DNA of 11,820 bases from Nitrococcus sp. GTDB lineage: Bacteria > Pseudomonadota > Gammaproteobacteria > Nitrococcales > Nitrococcaceae. The number at the start of each line of letters is the position of its first letter. Position 1 is the stretch's first letter. Positions 1 to 7,359 of this stretch are shown here, piece after piece. Under the pieces are notes generated by a model. It made no database searches and was not told where the DNA came from. It was given only the letters and a program-made list of their open reading frames with translations. The stretch lies in NCBI GenBank assembly GCA_030452365.1, contig JAKDMK010000037.1, positions 1-11,820 on the forward strand, read 5' to 3'. A program made the translations under genes and the position numbers.

Positions 1-366
1 TTCGCTATTCATCGAAATAACCGTGGCAATGATCTGAACTTCGTTCGTGAACCCCTCTGGAAACAGGGGTCGGATAGGCCGGTCGATGAGCCGTGAGACC
101 AGCGTTTCTTTCTCCGAGGGCCGCCCCTCGCGTTTGAAGAAACCGCCGGGGATTTTGCCGGCCGCGTAGGTGCGTTCCTGATAATTGACGGTCAGCGGCA
201 GGAAATCGCGTGTCTCGCCCTGGGCTTTCTTGCCCACCACGGTAACCAGGACAATGGTCTCGGACATGTTGACCATCACCGCGCCGCTCGCCTGGCGCGC
301 GATGCGCCCGGTTTCGAGCGTTACTGTATGGTCGCCGTACTGAAAAGTCTTCTTGACGGGAATCAC
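1..366 (-). CDS. pnp: Polyribonucleotide nucleotidyltransferase (PNPase), N-terminal 122 codons, cut by window edge
   Basis: PNPase degrades RNA 3' to 5' by phosphorolysis and is part of the RNA degradosome in many proteobacteria. Only the first RNase PH-like domain is present. The product begins [20 protein letters not shown] and continues with the family signatures [59 protein letters not shown] and [10 protein letters not shown], which are near-universal in bacterial PNPases. The start is a GTG at 366-364, preceded by AAGGA four bases upstream. No ATG lies nearby in frame, and the reading MIPVKKTF matches the expected N-terminus. The frame is open to position 1. It follows rpsO after 37 bases, as in E. 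coli, where rpsO and pnp are co-transcribed and pnp is autoregulated through its leader. I see no clear T-tract terminator in the short gap. Identity is very secure. Confidence 0.97.
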   Translation of the reverse strand, partial: MIPVKKTFQYGDHTVTLETGRIARQASGAVMVNMSETIVLVTVVGKKAQGETRDFLPLTVNYQERTYAAGKIPGGFFKREGRPSEKETLVSRLIDRPIRPLFPEGFTNEVQIIATVISMNSE

Positions 367-403
367 AATCCTTTACACCCTCGAAAAGATATGGTTGTCT
401 TGC

Positions 404-673
404 CTACTTGCGTAGCCCGAGACGCTCGATAACACGCTGGTAACGCTCCCGCTGCTTGCGCCGAAGATAGTCCAACAGCGTGCGGCGATGATTGACCAGT
501 TTCAGCAGCCCCCGCCGGGAATGGTGATCTTGCTTGTGCACGCTGAAGTGCTCGGTGAGATGCTGTATGCGGGCCGTAAGCAGCGCGATCTGCACCTCCG
601 GTGATCCTGTATCGCTCTGCGTGCGGCGGAAATCGTTGACGATTCCCAGTTTCTGCTCTGCAGTAAGAGACAT
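404..673 (-). CDS. rpsO: 30S ribosomal protein S15
   Basis: S15 binds the central domain of 16S rRNA early in 30S assembly and forms an inter-subunit bridge. The product is 89 residues, the usual size. It shows the family pattern throughout: the N-terminal helix, [49 protein letters not shown] and the C-terminal ERLGLRK. The conserved DHHSRRGLL loop residues that contact rRNA are intact. The ATG at 673-671 has an AGGAG ribosome binding site seven bases upstream. The gene lies 86 bases beyond truB, and that gap holds a convincing promoter, so rpsO-pnp can be transcribed separately from the upstream operon. In E. coli S15 represses its own translation through a leader pseudoknot. The leader here was not folded in detail, so autoregulation is only inferred from the family. 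Confidence 0.98.
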   Translation of the reverse strand: MSLTAEQKLGIVNDFRRTQSDTGSPEVQIALLTARIQHLTEHFSVHKQDHHSRRGLLKLVNHRRTLLDYLRRKQRERYQRVIERLGLRK

Positions 674-716
674 CGATAGCTCCTGAATAGGTCCACTGCT
701 TTAAGATAAACAGGGC

Positions 717-745
717 ATTGTAGCTACGGCCCCATGACCTCACAA
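717..745 (-). promoter_or_regulatory. Sigma-70-type promoter for rpsO-pnp
   Basis: On the minus strand TTGTGA (745-740) and TACAAT (722-717) are separated by exactly 17 bases. TACAAT matches five of six positions of the -10 consensus, and TTGTGA four of six of the -35. Transcription would start near 710, giving an rpsO leader of about 37 bases. This agrees with the E. coli arrangement, where rpsO has its own promoter downstream of truB. The site is predicted by eye only. Confidence 0.6.
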
Positions 746-759
746 GCCAGAGTCGGGTC

Positions 760-1671
760 TCAAGGCTGGCTCAGCAGCCGCTTGGGAGCGACACGGCCAT
801 CCTGGAGAATGGCCCCCATCCCCAAAAAGCGATCCCTGCCCGCGTAGAGCCGAACCCAACCCTCGGAGGGCGCCTTGGGGATCCACACCGGTTGCCCTTG
901 CCGAACGTAGAATGCCGCCTCCCTCGGCAGATGCAGAACCGGCCAATGCACCAACGCCGATTCTACCGGCAACAATAATGCATCGAGGGCCTCGTAGCCC
1001 TGCCCCGCAGCTGTTGCTATCCCCTCCCAGGTATGCATCCGTGGTGCGTCGTCGTAGGGACCGAGCCCGATACGCCGCAACGCCGATACATGGGCGCCCG
1101 GCCCAAGGGCCTCGCCGATATCCGCAACCAACGTGCGTACATAGGTGCCCTTCGAGCAGAAGACCTCGAGATCAGCCTCGGCATCCCGTATAGCAAGCAG
1201 CCGCAATCGCTCGATCCGGATCACACGCGCTTTGCGCTCCACCTCAAGGCCTTGCCGTGCCAATGCGTACAGGCGCTGCCCATGGTGCTTGAGCGCCGAG
1301 AACATCGGCGGCACCTGCTCGATCAGCCCGATATAACGCGCGAGGATGGCCTGCAAAGCGGCGCCATCAAGGCTGTCGACCCGCCGTTCTGCCAGCCGGT
1401 TGCCATCGGCATCGCCCGTATCCGTTACGATACCGAAGCGCGCGGTGATGACATAGCGTTTGTTGGCGCCGAGCAGAAAATCGCAGACTTTGGTCGCCTC
1501 ACCGAAGCAAACGGGTAACAGCCCAGTGGCCAATGGGTCTAGACTGCCCGTGTGACCCGCCTTTTGCGCGCGGTAAGCGCGCTTGACCCGTTGCAGCGCA
1601 GCATTGGACGTCATCCCTTGCGGTTTGTCGAGCAGTAGAATGCCATTTAGACGGCGTCCCTTACGGGCCAT
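760..1671 (-). CDS. truB: tRNA pseudouridine(55) synthase TruB
   Basis: TruB makes pseudouridine 55 in the T-loop of nearly all tRNAs and also acts as a tRNA chaperone. The N-terminus NGILLLDKPQGMTSN and the catalytic motif GHTGSLDPLATGLLPVC are clear, with the nucleophilic Asp at residue 45. Further family blocks are KRYVITARFGIVTDTGDADG, PPMFSALKHHGQRLYALARQG and CSKGTYVRTLVADIGEALG. The C-terminal part (about 230-303) ends with RFLGMGAILQDGRVAPKRLL, typical of the PUA-like tail of the gammaproteobacterial form. I place the start at the ATG at 1671-1669 (MARKGRR) because GAGGAATT directly precedes it. An ATG four codons upstream (1683) lacks such a site. The length of 303 residues is normal. 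A 91-base palindrome separates it from rbfA. Confidence 0.97.
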   Translation of the reverse strand: MARKGRRLNGILLLDKPQGMTSNAALQRVKRAYRAQKAGHTGSLDPLATGLLPVCFGEATKVCDFLLGANKRYVITARFGIVTDTGDADGNRLAERRVDSLDGAALQAILARYIGLIEQVPPMFSALKHHGQRLYALARQGLEVERKARVIRIERLRLLAIRDAEADLEVFCSKGTYVRTLVADIGEALGPGAHVSALRRIGLGPYDDAPRMHTWEGIATAAGQGYEALDALLLPVESALVHWPVLHLPREAAFYVRQGQPVWIPKAPSEGWVRLYAGRDRFLGMGAILQDGRVAPKRLLSQP

Positions 1672-1692
1672 AATTCCTCGCATGGTGTCGGT

Positions 1693-1783
1693 GGGGTCAA
1701 GTCCAATATTATACGTTCCGCATCGAGCTAATAGTGGTGGATCATGCTAATAATCGCGAACGCATAATACTAGACTTGACCCC
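1693..1783. repeat. Palindromic (MITE/REP-like) element between rbfA and truB
   Basis: Two arms, 1693-1721 and 1756-1783, form an inverted repeat. The outer 11 bases, GGGGTCAAGTC, are perfect. The inner part (AATATTATACGTTC against its partner) pairs with three C-A mismatches and one bulged base. The 34-base loop holds a direct repeat GCTAATA at 1727-1733 and 1746-1752. In the minus-strand transcript all three mismatches become G-U pairs, giving a nearly unbroken stem of about 28 pairs in the operon mRNA. The right arm ends five bases before the rbfA stop codon. There is no T-tract, so this is not a classical intrinsic terminator. From memory, GGGGTCA-type termini recur in short palindromic elements linked to IS200-like/REP-associated transposases, but no transposase is present here. 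Confidence 0.75.
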
Positions 1784-1788
1784 TCTCC

Positions 1789-2166
1789 CTAACGACCCTG
1801 GTGCCGCGCCTTGTCCTCCGCAACCGCCTCGTCGATCAAATGGCAAACCCGATCGCTGCGCTCGAAGCGCTCATCATAATGAAACCGCAGTACCGGCACC
1901 GAGCGCAGCGCTAGATTCTGCCCCAGCACGGCGCGCAAATAGCGCGCCGCGTGGTTGAGCGCATTCACTGCCTGCTGCGACTCCTCGCGCCCGGCTCCAA
2001 GACGAGTCACCGCTACATCCGCATAGGCCATATCACGGCTAAGCCGTACCTCGCTGATGGTGACCAAGGAAACCCGGGGGTCGCTGACCTCTTTGGCTAT
2101 GAGCTGAGCAAGCTCGCGCTGGATCTGTTCACTCACCCGCCGTTGCCTGGAAAATTCCCGCGGCAT
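1789..2166 (-). CDS. rbfA: 30S ribosome-binding factor RbfA
   Basis: RbfA binds the immature 30S subunit near helix 44 and the 5' end of 16S rRNA. It aids late maturation and cold adaptation. The 125-residue product opens with PREFSRQRRVSEQIQRELAQ and continues with KEVSDPRVSLVTISEVRLSRDMAYADVAVT, the KH-like core of the family. The closing block RSVPVLRFHYDERFERSDRV is also diagnostic. The ATG at 2166-2164 has a GAGGTGAGG site a few bases upstream. Normally rbfA follows infB closely. Here 281 bases separate them, occupied by a long inverted repeat and a doubtful small reading frame. The C-terminal stop lies almost against a second palindrome. The coding region itself looks intact. Confidence 0.97.
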   Translation of the reverse strand: MPREFSRQRRVSEQIQRELAQLIAKEVSDPRVSLVTISEVRLSRDMAYADVAVTRLGAGREESQQAVNALNHAARYLRAVLGQNLALRSVPVLRFHYDERFERSDRVCHLIDEAVAEDKARHQGR

Positions 2167-2210
2167 GCCTCACCTCATCATCTCTTGCCGCCTGGCACCG
2201 CACCAGGGCT

Positions 2211-2432
2211 CTAGCTTCGCCGCGCGACGCTACCGCGCCACCACAATGGCGCTTTGCAGCGGCACATGCCCAAGTGGTCCGCTGCGCAATTACGCTCGCA
2301 TTCGGCCGCCGCTACGCGCGCCTGGCGGCGTTGCTTCTCCGTCAAATATTCCCGATATTCTCGGTCGTCGCGCCTTGCCAGCCACACGCAGCAACGCCCT
2401 CGGTACGTGACCGCAATTACGCAGCGGACCAC
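2211..2432 (-). CDS. Doubtful 73-codon reading frame between infB and rbfA
   Basis: I do not recognise this product. A strong GAGGAGG site precedes a GTG start (2432-2430) by about six bases, directly after the infB stop codon, and the frame ends at a TAG 44 bases before rbfA. The protein would be rich in Arg and Cys (seven cysteines, two of them in a CRC triplet) with no membrane segment or known motif. Two things argue against a real gene. The first codons and codons 46-53 are the two arms of one inverted repeat (2274-2295 and 2411-2432), and the composition resembles translated palindrome more than a folded protein. The ribosome binding site may be a leftover from an ancestral downstream gene. 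Confidence 0.25.
   Translation of the reverse strand: MVRCVIAVTYRGRCCVWLARRDDREYREYLTEKQRRQARVAAAECERNCAADHLGMCRCKAPLWWRGSVARRS
2274..2432. repeat. Long nested inverted repeat between infB and rbfA
   Basis: The arms 2274-2295 and 2411-2432 match at 19 of 22 positions. The outer 13 bases, GTGGTCCGCTGCG, are perfect. Inside, 2327-2335 (GGCGTTGCT) pairs with 2390-2398, and a small hairpin (AATAT/ATATT, 2345-2359) sits at the centre of the outer repeat. The nested symmetry suggests a 159-base palindromic insertion element or a structured RNA. Two of the three arm mismatches are C-A on this strand, so they become G-U in the operon transcript. No clear target duplication flanks it. A further short stem (2256-2262 with 2279-2285) overlaps the left arm and could compete with it. 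Confidence 0.65.
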
Positions 2433-2447
2433 TAAGCCCTCCTCGGC

Positions 2448-5027
2448 TCAGAGCTCACGCTTGACCTCGATTCGCTGAAAGCACTCGATCTGATCGCCGA
2501 CCCTCACGTCATTGTAGTTCTTCACACCGATACCACACTCGGTGCCGGCGCGAACCTCGTTCACGTCATCCTTGAACCGGCGCAGCGATTCTAGCTCGCC
2601 CTCGTAGATCACCACATTATTGCGCAGCACACGGATCGGGTTATGCCGCCGCACCCCCCCGTCGACAACCAGACAGCCGGCAACTGCCCCGAGCTTGGAT
2701 GAACGGAATACGTCTTTAACCTCCGCCAGGCCGATGATCTCCTCGCGCGTCTCTGGCTCGAGCATGCCGCTGATCGCATTGCGTAATTGCTCGATGGCGT
2801 CGTAGATGATGCTGTAATAGTGCAGCTCGACCTCATTCTCCTGCGCGAGCTTGCGTGCCTGAGAATCGGCACGAACATTGAAGCCGATCAGTAGCGCCTC
2901 AGAAGCGAGCGTCAGGTTGACATCGGATTCGTTGATCGCGCCGACGCCACTGGCAATCGCTCTAATGCGAACTTCCTCCGTGGATAAGCTCACCAGCGAT
3001 TGTTGGAGCGCTTCCACGCTGCCCTGGACATCACCCTTGATCACCAAATTGACGCTCTTGGTCTCCTGCTTACCCATCTGGGCAAAGAGCTCGTCCATCT
3101 TGGCGGCGTTCTGCTGCTGCAACCGTTTATCACGCGACTTCGCCTTGCGGTATTCCGCCACTTCGCGGGCCTTTTTCTCGTCTTTGAGAACGACTACTTC
3201 GTCACCGACTTCCGGCAGTCCCGAGAGCCCAAGGACCACGACCGGCATTGACGGACCGGCTTCCTGCACGCGGTTGCCGGCTTCGTCGAGCAACGCGCGA
3301 ATGCGCCCGAACGCGGTTCCGGACAGCAGGACATCACCGCTATGTAGCACCCCGTGGCGCACCAGCACGGTGGCTACCGGTCCGCGCCCCTTGTCTAGGC
3401 TGGATTCGATCACCACGCCGGTGGCCGGACAATCCTGTACCGCCGTCAGTTCGAGGAGCTCCGCCTGCAGCAGGATTGCCTCCAGCAGTTCGTCAACCGC
3501 CTGCCCGGTCTTGGCCGAGACATTGACGAACTGTGCATCTCCGCCCCATTCTTCTGGAATGACCCCATGCTGAGTAAGCTCCTGCTTGACCCGCTCCGGG
3601 TCGGCATCAACCTTGTCCACCTTGTTGACGGCGACGACGATCGGCACGCCAGCGGCACGGGCGTGCTTGATCGCCTCCTCGGTCTGCGGCATAACGCCAT
3701 CGTCGGCGGCCACCACCAATATGACCACGTCCGTGATCTGCGCACCGCGTGCCCGCATGGCGGTGAAGGCTTGATGACCCGGTGTATCCAAAAACGTTAG
3801 CATCCCGCGATCGGTCTGCACGTGATAGGCGCCGATATGCTGGGTAATGCCCCCGGCCTCGTAAGCCGCCACCTTGGTTCTGCGAATATAGTCCAGCAAC
3901 GAGGTCTTGCCGTGGTCCACATGCCCCATGATGGTCACCACCGGCGCTCGAGCGACGTGCTCTCCTTGCGGCTCCGCTGTTGCCGCCAGAGCCTCGTCTT
4001 CGAGGGCACTTTCCTTGACGATTCTGGGCCGATGCCCCATTTCTTCCACTAGCAGCACCGCTGTGCTCTGGTCGATAGCTTGGTTAATGGTCGCCATGAT
4101 CCCCTGCTTCATCATCTCCTTGATGAGATCGGCGGCCTTGACGCTCATACGCTGCGCCAGCTCACCCACGCTAATCGTTTCGTGAATAACAACCTCACGC
4201 ACAACGGGGGCCGTCGGCTTCTCAAAGACCTGCTGAATTTGCGCGCTCGCCGAACCCTTACGCATCCGCCGGACGCCGCGCGCCATGGCGGGCTTAATCT
4301 CTACACGCAAACGCTTCTTGCCCTTGCCTTTGCCGCGGGCCACCTTGCGTGCAGCACGTTCCTCCGACTCGCGCTCACGGCGTGCCTCGGCCTCCAAGCG
4401 CTTGCGCTCGCGCTCCTCCTCCTCCTTGCCTTTCTTGGGGCGTGCGACCTCGGCTTGCGCGTCCGCTGTCTCGGCGGACGGGCGCAGAGTCTGCGCGGCG
4501 GGCGGCCGCGCTGATTCCTCCTGCGCCGCCGCGGCCTCAACCGCGACAGCCCCTCGCTCGGCCTGCTCCGCTTGTTGCGCGGCTGCCTCCGCTTCCTGCC
4601 GACCATGCTCCTCGGCTTCGCGCGCCTGCGCCTCCCGCAACTCGTCCTGCAGTGCGTCCTCAAGCACGCGCGCCTCGCGCTCGTGCTGCTCGGCCTGAAC
4701 GACACTGCGCTTTACGTACGTCCGGCGCTTGCGCACCTCCACGGTTACGGTGCGCGAGTGGCGCGGTCCACGGCCACTGCCACCGGAGGAAGGCAGCGTA
4801 ATCTGGCTATGGCTTTTGCGCTTGAGTGTGATCTGGCGGGGTCCAGGGCCGTCGTCCTGCTCCGTCTGAGCTCGGCGTAGATGGCCCAACAGGAGCGTCT
4901 TGTCCGCGTCCGAAATAGGCGAATCGGGCTCTATATCCTGCAGACCGGCATCACTAAGCTGAATCAGGAGGTGATCGACCGGGATGCCAATCACGTCTGC
5001 AAATTGTCTTACCGTCGTACTCGCCAT
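2448..5027 (-). CDS. infB: Translation initiation factor IF-2
   Basis: IF2 is the GTPase that delivers fMet-tRNA to the 30S subunit and promotes subunit joining. The 859-residue product has an IF2 N-terminal helical domain (about 1-54, [20 protein letters not shown]). A long charged Ala/Glu/Arg-rich linker (about 100-260, likely coiled or disordered) follows, then a second IF2_N-like domain (about 278-335). The GTPase domain carries GHVDHGKT (368-375), DTPGH (414-418) and NKVD (468-471), and domains II to IV end in [14 protein letters not shown] choose the ATG at 5027-5025 (MASTTV) because GGAGG lies ten bases upstream and the protein then begins like known IF2. The frame is open for 31 more codons to an ATG at 5120, but that stretch has no family similarity. 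Internal starts giving shorter IF2 forms are known in E. coli and were not tested here. It lies 115 bases downstream of nusA. Confidence 0.97.
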   Translation of the reverse strand: MASTTVRQFADVIGIPVDHLLIQLSDAGLQDIEPDSPISDADKTLLLGHLRRAQTEQDDGPGPRQITLKRKSHSQITLPSSGGSGRGPRHSRTVTVEVRKRRTYVKRSVVQAEQHEREARVLEDALQDELREAQAREAEEHGRQEAEAAAQQAEQAERGAVAVEAAAAQEESARPPAAQTLRPSAETADAQAEVARPKKGKEEEERERKRLEAEARRERESEERAARKVARGKGKGKKRLRVEIKPAMARGVRRMRKGSASAQIQQVFEKPTAPVVREVVIHETISVGELAQRMSVKAADLIKEMMKQGIMATINQAIDQSTAVLLVEEMGHRPRIVKESALEDEALAATAEPQGEHVARAPVVTIMGHVDHGKTSLLDYIRRTKVAAYEAGGITQHIGAYHVQTDRGMLTFLDTPGHQAFTAMRARGAQITDVVILVVAADDGVMPQTEEAIKHARAAGVPIVVAVNKVDKVDADPERVKQELTQHGVIPEEWGGDAQFVNVSAKTGQAVDELLEAILLQAELLELTAVQDCPATGVVIESSLDKGRGPVATVLVRHGVLHSGDVLLSGTAFGRIRALLDEAGNRVQEAGPSMPVVVLGLSGLPEVGDEVVVLKDEKKAREVAEYRKAKSRDKRLQQQNAAKMDELFAQMGKQETKSVNLVIKGDVQGSVEALQQSLVSLSTEEVRIRAIASGVGAINESDVNLTLASEALLIGFNVRADSQARKLAQENEVELHYYSIIYDAIEQLRNAISGMLEPETREEIIGLAEVKDVFRSSKLGAVAGCLVVDGGVRRHNPIRVLRNNVVIYEGELESLRRFKDDVNEVRAGTECGIGVKNYNDVRVGDQIECFQRIEVKREL

Positions 5028-5142
5028 AAATTCATAACCTCCGGTCCCCTGGCTATCACGCCTGGTGCACTGGGTCGGGACACTGTCTGCGTCGTCAGGC
5101 CAGGACCGCGCATCACGCACATCATCTTTGACTGGAGCGCCT

Positions 5143-6645
5143 TCAGATCGACGCGCCCAGGTCGGCGAACCACGGTTCGCGCGCCTTCATGATCAGAGCG
5201 GCGGCACGTTGCTCGTCCATACCTTCGACCTCCATAAGCTCATCGACGGACTGATCCGCGAGGTCCTCGACTGTGATCACACCGCGTGAGACAAGCCGCC
5301 CGGCGAGCACTTCGTCCATTCCGTCCAATTGCAGGAGCTCTGGCGAGGGCTCTACAGACCGACCTGACTCGGCCCGCGCAAGCTCGCCGGCGAGCAGGGC
5401 ATCACGCGCGCGGTTGCGCAGGGTTTCCACCATGTCCTCATCGAATTCCTCGATCTCGACAAACTCAGCAACCGGCACATAGGCGACTTCCTCCACACTG
5501 GAGAAGCCCTCGCTCACGAGTATTTCGGCAACCTCCTCGTCCACGTCAAGGCTCTCGACAAATAGCTCGACCAATTCGTCCGCTTCGGCCTCGCCCTTCG
5601 CTCGAGCCTCGTCCGAGGTCATTACATTGAGCTCCCATCCGCTCAGCTCGCTTGCTAACCGCACGTTCTGGCCTCCGCGGCCGATCGCCTGCGAGAGCTG
5701 CTCCTGGGCAACCGCAATATCCATACTATGACGGTCTTCATCGACGATGATCGATTCCACCTCGGCCGGCGCCATAGCATTGATTACGTACTGAGCGGGA
5801 TTCTGATCCCAGAGAATGATGTCGATGCGCTCCCCCGCCAATTCGTTGGAGACGGCCTGCACTCGCGAGCCGCGCATCCCCACGCAAGCACCGACTGGAT
5901 CGATGCGAGCGTCCAACGCGCGCACGGCGATTTTCGCCCGTTGACCCGGATCCCGGGCTGCCCCCATGAGCTGCAGCAATTCTTGGCCGACCTCAGGCAC
6001 CTCGAGCTTGAACAGCTCCATCAGAAACTCTGGTGCCGTGCGGCTGACGACAAGCTGCGGGCCCCGGGCCTCGGCACATATTTCTCGCAGCCAGCCGCGC
6101 ATTCGGTCACCTGGGCGCACCGCCTCCCGAGGGATCATTTCCTCGCGCGCAATATAAGCCTCCGCGTTACCGCCCAGGTCCAGGTACGCGTTGCCGCGCT
6201 CGACGCGCTTGACGATGCCCGTCATGAGATCCCCTTGACGGTCCTTATATAACGCAATCACCTTGGCCCGTTCAGCTTCGCGCACTTTCTGCACGATCAC
6301 CTGTTTTGCCGTCTGCGCGGCAATCCGACCGAATTCGACGGATTCCATGGGCTGCTCGATGTATTGGCCCACGTCGATGGCCGGATCTTGCGCGCGAGCC
6401 TCGGCAAACGCTATTTCCCGCTCCGTTGACTGCAGCGGCTCCGCGTCATCCACCACTAGCCAACGCCTGAAGGTTTCATACTCGCCCGTGGCGCGGTTTA
6501 CGGCCACACGCGCATCGATATCGCCAGGACGACGCTTGCGCGTCGCCGAGGCGAGCGCCGCCTCGATCGCTTCAAAGATCACTTCCTTATTGACGCCTTT
6601 CTCGTTAGAGATGGCTTCAACAACCAACAGGATCTCTTTGCTCAT
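5143..6645 (-). CDS. nusA: Transcription termination/antitermination factor NusA
   Basis: NusA binds RNA polymerase near the RNA exit channel and modulates pausing, intrinsic and Rho termination and antitermination. The 500-residue product shows the full proteobacterial layout. An N-terminal RNA polymerase-binding domain spans about 1-130 and begins [18 protein letters not shown]. The S1 domain (about 137-201) contains [23 protein letters not shown]1 carries the GMRG loop at 256-259 and KH2 the GRGG loop at 322-325. Two C-terminal acidic repeats follow, about 364-414 and 439-489. The second holds [20 protein letters not shown], the helix-hairpin-helix-like type that contacts the alpha subunit. 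The ATG at 6645-6643 has a GGAG eight bases upstream. It follows rimP after 27 bases. In E. coli NusA represses this operon, and the hairpins ahead of rimP offer a place for that here. Confidence 0.98.
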   Translation of the reverse strand: MSKEILLVVEAISNEKGVNKEVIFEAIEAALASATRKRRPGDIDARVAVNRATGEYETFRRWLVVDDAEPLQSTEREIAFAEARAQDPAIDVGQYIEQPMESVEFGRIAAQTAKQVIVQKVREAERAKVIALYKDRQGDLMTGIVKRVERGNAYLDLGGNAEAYIAREEMIPREAVRPGDRMRGWLREICAEARGPQLVVSRTAPEFLMELFKLEVPEVGQELLQLMGAARDPGQRAKIAVRALDARIDPVGACVGMRGSRVQAVSNELAGERIDIILWDQNPAQYVINAMAPAEVESIIVDEDRHSMDIAVAQEQLSQAIGRGGQNVRLASELSGWELNVMTSDEARAKGEAEADELVELFVESLDVDEEVAEILVSEGFSSVEEVAYVPVAEFVEIEEFDEDMVETLRNRARDALLAGELARAESGRSVEPSPELLQLDGMDEVLAGRLVSRGVITVEDLADQSVDELMEVEGMDEQRAAALIMKAREPWFADLGASI

Positions 6646-6672
6646 GTCCGAGTCTCCAGTCTCGCAGGCACA

Positions 6673-7125
6673 TCACGCTTCCAGCTCTAAGTTGGCCCTA
6701 TCCACCCGGTCTAGCGGCACGCCGATCTCGATCCCGTTTTCAACGACAATGACACAGTCCGCACGCAGGCCACGTAGGATCCCATGGATCCGGCGACGTC
6801 CATCCAGAGTGCCCTGAATACGGACGTGAACACGCTCTCCGGCAAAGCGATCGTAGTCTGACGCTTTGAATATTGGGCGCCTCAGTCCAGGCGAGGACAC
6901 CTCCAGCGTGTACCGCCCGCTGAGCGGATCCTCCACATCGAGAACCGCGCCGATCTGATTACTGACCAGCGCACAGTCTTCGACACTGACGCTGTCTGCC
7001 TTGTCAATGTAAATTCGCAGCAGCGCGGTGCGTTTGCCGGGCCGATATTCGATACCAACGAGTTCATAGCCCATGGCCACGACCACCGGCTCTAATACCA
7101 TCACCAATGCATCGACCGCAGTCAT
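6673..7125 (-). CDS. rimP: Ribosome maturation factor RimP
   Basis: RimP is needed for 30S subunit maturation, especially assembly of the 3' domain with S19 and S12. The 150-residue product contains the N-terminal alpha/beta domain (EPVVVAMGYELVGIEYRPGK, LLRIYIDK, SVEDCALVSNQIGAVLDVED). The linking motif YTLEVSSPGLRRPIF is the best diagnostic of the family. It ends with the Sm-like domain, DRVDRANLELEA. I place the start at the ATG at 7125-7123. Alignment with E. coli RimP puts the N-terminus there, although the ribosome binding site (GGA four bases upstream) is weak. An ATG at 7176 would add 17 residues, but these would be encoded by a terminator-like hairpin. Its weak start site directly downstream of that hairpin suggests low or regulated expression. 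Confidence 0.95.
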   Translation of the reverse strand: MTAVDALVMVLEPVVVAMGYELVGIEYRPGKRTALLRIYIDKADSVSVEDCALVSNQIGAVLDVEDPLSGRYTLEVSSPGLRRPIFKASDYDRFAGERVHVRIQGTLDGRRRIHGILRGLRADCVIVVENGIEIGVPLDRVDRANLELEA

Positions 7126-7144
7126 CAGGTCCGATTTTCCAACA

Positions 7145-7167
7145 CAAAAAATGGGCCCTAGGCCCAT
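7145..7167 (-). terminator. Intrinsic-terminator-like hairpin just upstream of rimP
   Basis: On the minus strand the stem ATGGGCC (7167-7161), loop TAG and stem GGCCCAT are followed directly by a run of six T (7150-7145). The last T lies 19 bases before the rimP ATG. It is the second such hairpin after the initiator tRNA. No good promoter is visible between it and the tRNA, so operon transcription probably has to read through it. It may therefore act as an attenuator. Confidence 0.65.
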
Positions 7168-7204
7168 GCACTGCATTCCACACCCGCTCCGGAGCGCCGA
7201 TTAC

Positions 7205-7233
7205 AAAAAAAGGCCGCAAGCGGCCCCTTTTTT
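7205..7233 (-). terminator. Intrinsic terminator after the initiator tRNA
   Basis: Minus-strand GGCCGC (7225-7220), loop TT and GCGGCC (7217-7212) form a six-pair GC stem followed by seven T (7211-7205). A run of six A (7233-7228) lies just before it, allowing further A-U pairing and making the structure nearly bidirectional. It begins six bases beyond the tRNA 3' end, where it would release the tRNA precursor. Confidence 0.85.
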
Positions 7234-7239
7234 GATGCC

Positions 7240-7316
7240 TGGTAGCGGGGGCAGGATTTGAACCTGCGACCTTCGGGTTATGAGCCCGACGAGCTGCCAG
7301 ACTGCTCCACCCCGCA
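7240..7316 (-). tRNA. metY: Initiator tRNA-fMet (anticodon CAU)
   Basis: This is a 77-nucleotide tRNA with an encoded CCA end (7242-7240). The anticodon loop is CTCATAA, between TCGGG and CCCGA. The three consecutive G-C pairs of that stem are the hallmark of initiators and are required for P-site entry. The D-stem has the A11-U24 pair typical of bacterial initiators. The acceptor stem has six G-C or C-G pairs, while the first position is a U1-U72 mismatch, meeting the rule that 1-72 must be unpaired for formylation. Enteric initiators have C1-A72 instead. The T-arm is GCAGG-TTCAAAT-CCTGC. Its place ahead of rimP-nusA-infB matches E. coli metY. It is probably the first gene of the operon. Confidence 0.96.
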
Positions 7317-7330
7317 ACAATTGAGTCAAT

Positions 7331-7359
7331 ATAGTATGGGCACTGCGTTAGTTACGCAA
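7331..7359 (-). promoter_or_regulatory. metY promoter: Probable promoter of the initiator tRNA / nusA operon
   Basis: Minus-strand TTGCGT (7359-7354) and TACTAT (7336-7331) are 17 bases apart, each matching four of six consensus positions. Transcription would begin around 7324, a few bases before the mature tRNA. An overlapping TATATT three bases downstream is an alternative -10 with a poorer spacing. This is the only promoter-like arrangement I find upstream of the operon in the window. It is a prediction by eye. Confidence 0.45.

Noticed and set aside
1033..1518. 161-codon plus-strand frame opposite truB
   Set aside because: It is fully antisense to conserved TruB catalytic blocks and has no recognisable domain.
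1693..1783. Intrinsic terminator between rbfA and truB
   Set aside because: The stem is long and AU-containing but has no T-run on the transcribed strand, so classical termination is unlikely.
2878..3573. 231-codon plus-strand frame opposite infB
   Set aside because: It is antisense to the highly conserved GTPase and following domains of IF2. The product is Ser/Thr-rich, as expected from the reverse of a GC-rich gene, and has no recognisable motif.
4080..4801. Several plus-strand frames opposite the N-terminal part of infB, rich in Ala, Arg, Ser or Pro
   Set aside because: They are shadows of the repetitive charged linker of IF2. Their skewed composition comes from the codons on the other strand.
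5028..5120. 31-codon N-terminal extension of IF2
   Set aside because: It has no similarity to IF2, and the good ribosome binding site belongs to the ATG at 5027.
5728..6252. 174-codon plus-strand frame opposite nusA
   Set aside because: It is antisense to the S1 and KH domains of NusA. It is His/Leu/Arg-rich as a by-product of codon use.
7126..7176. Upstream start for rimP adding 17 residues
   Set aside because: These codons coincide with a hairpin and T-run and have no counterpart in RimP proteins.
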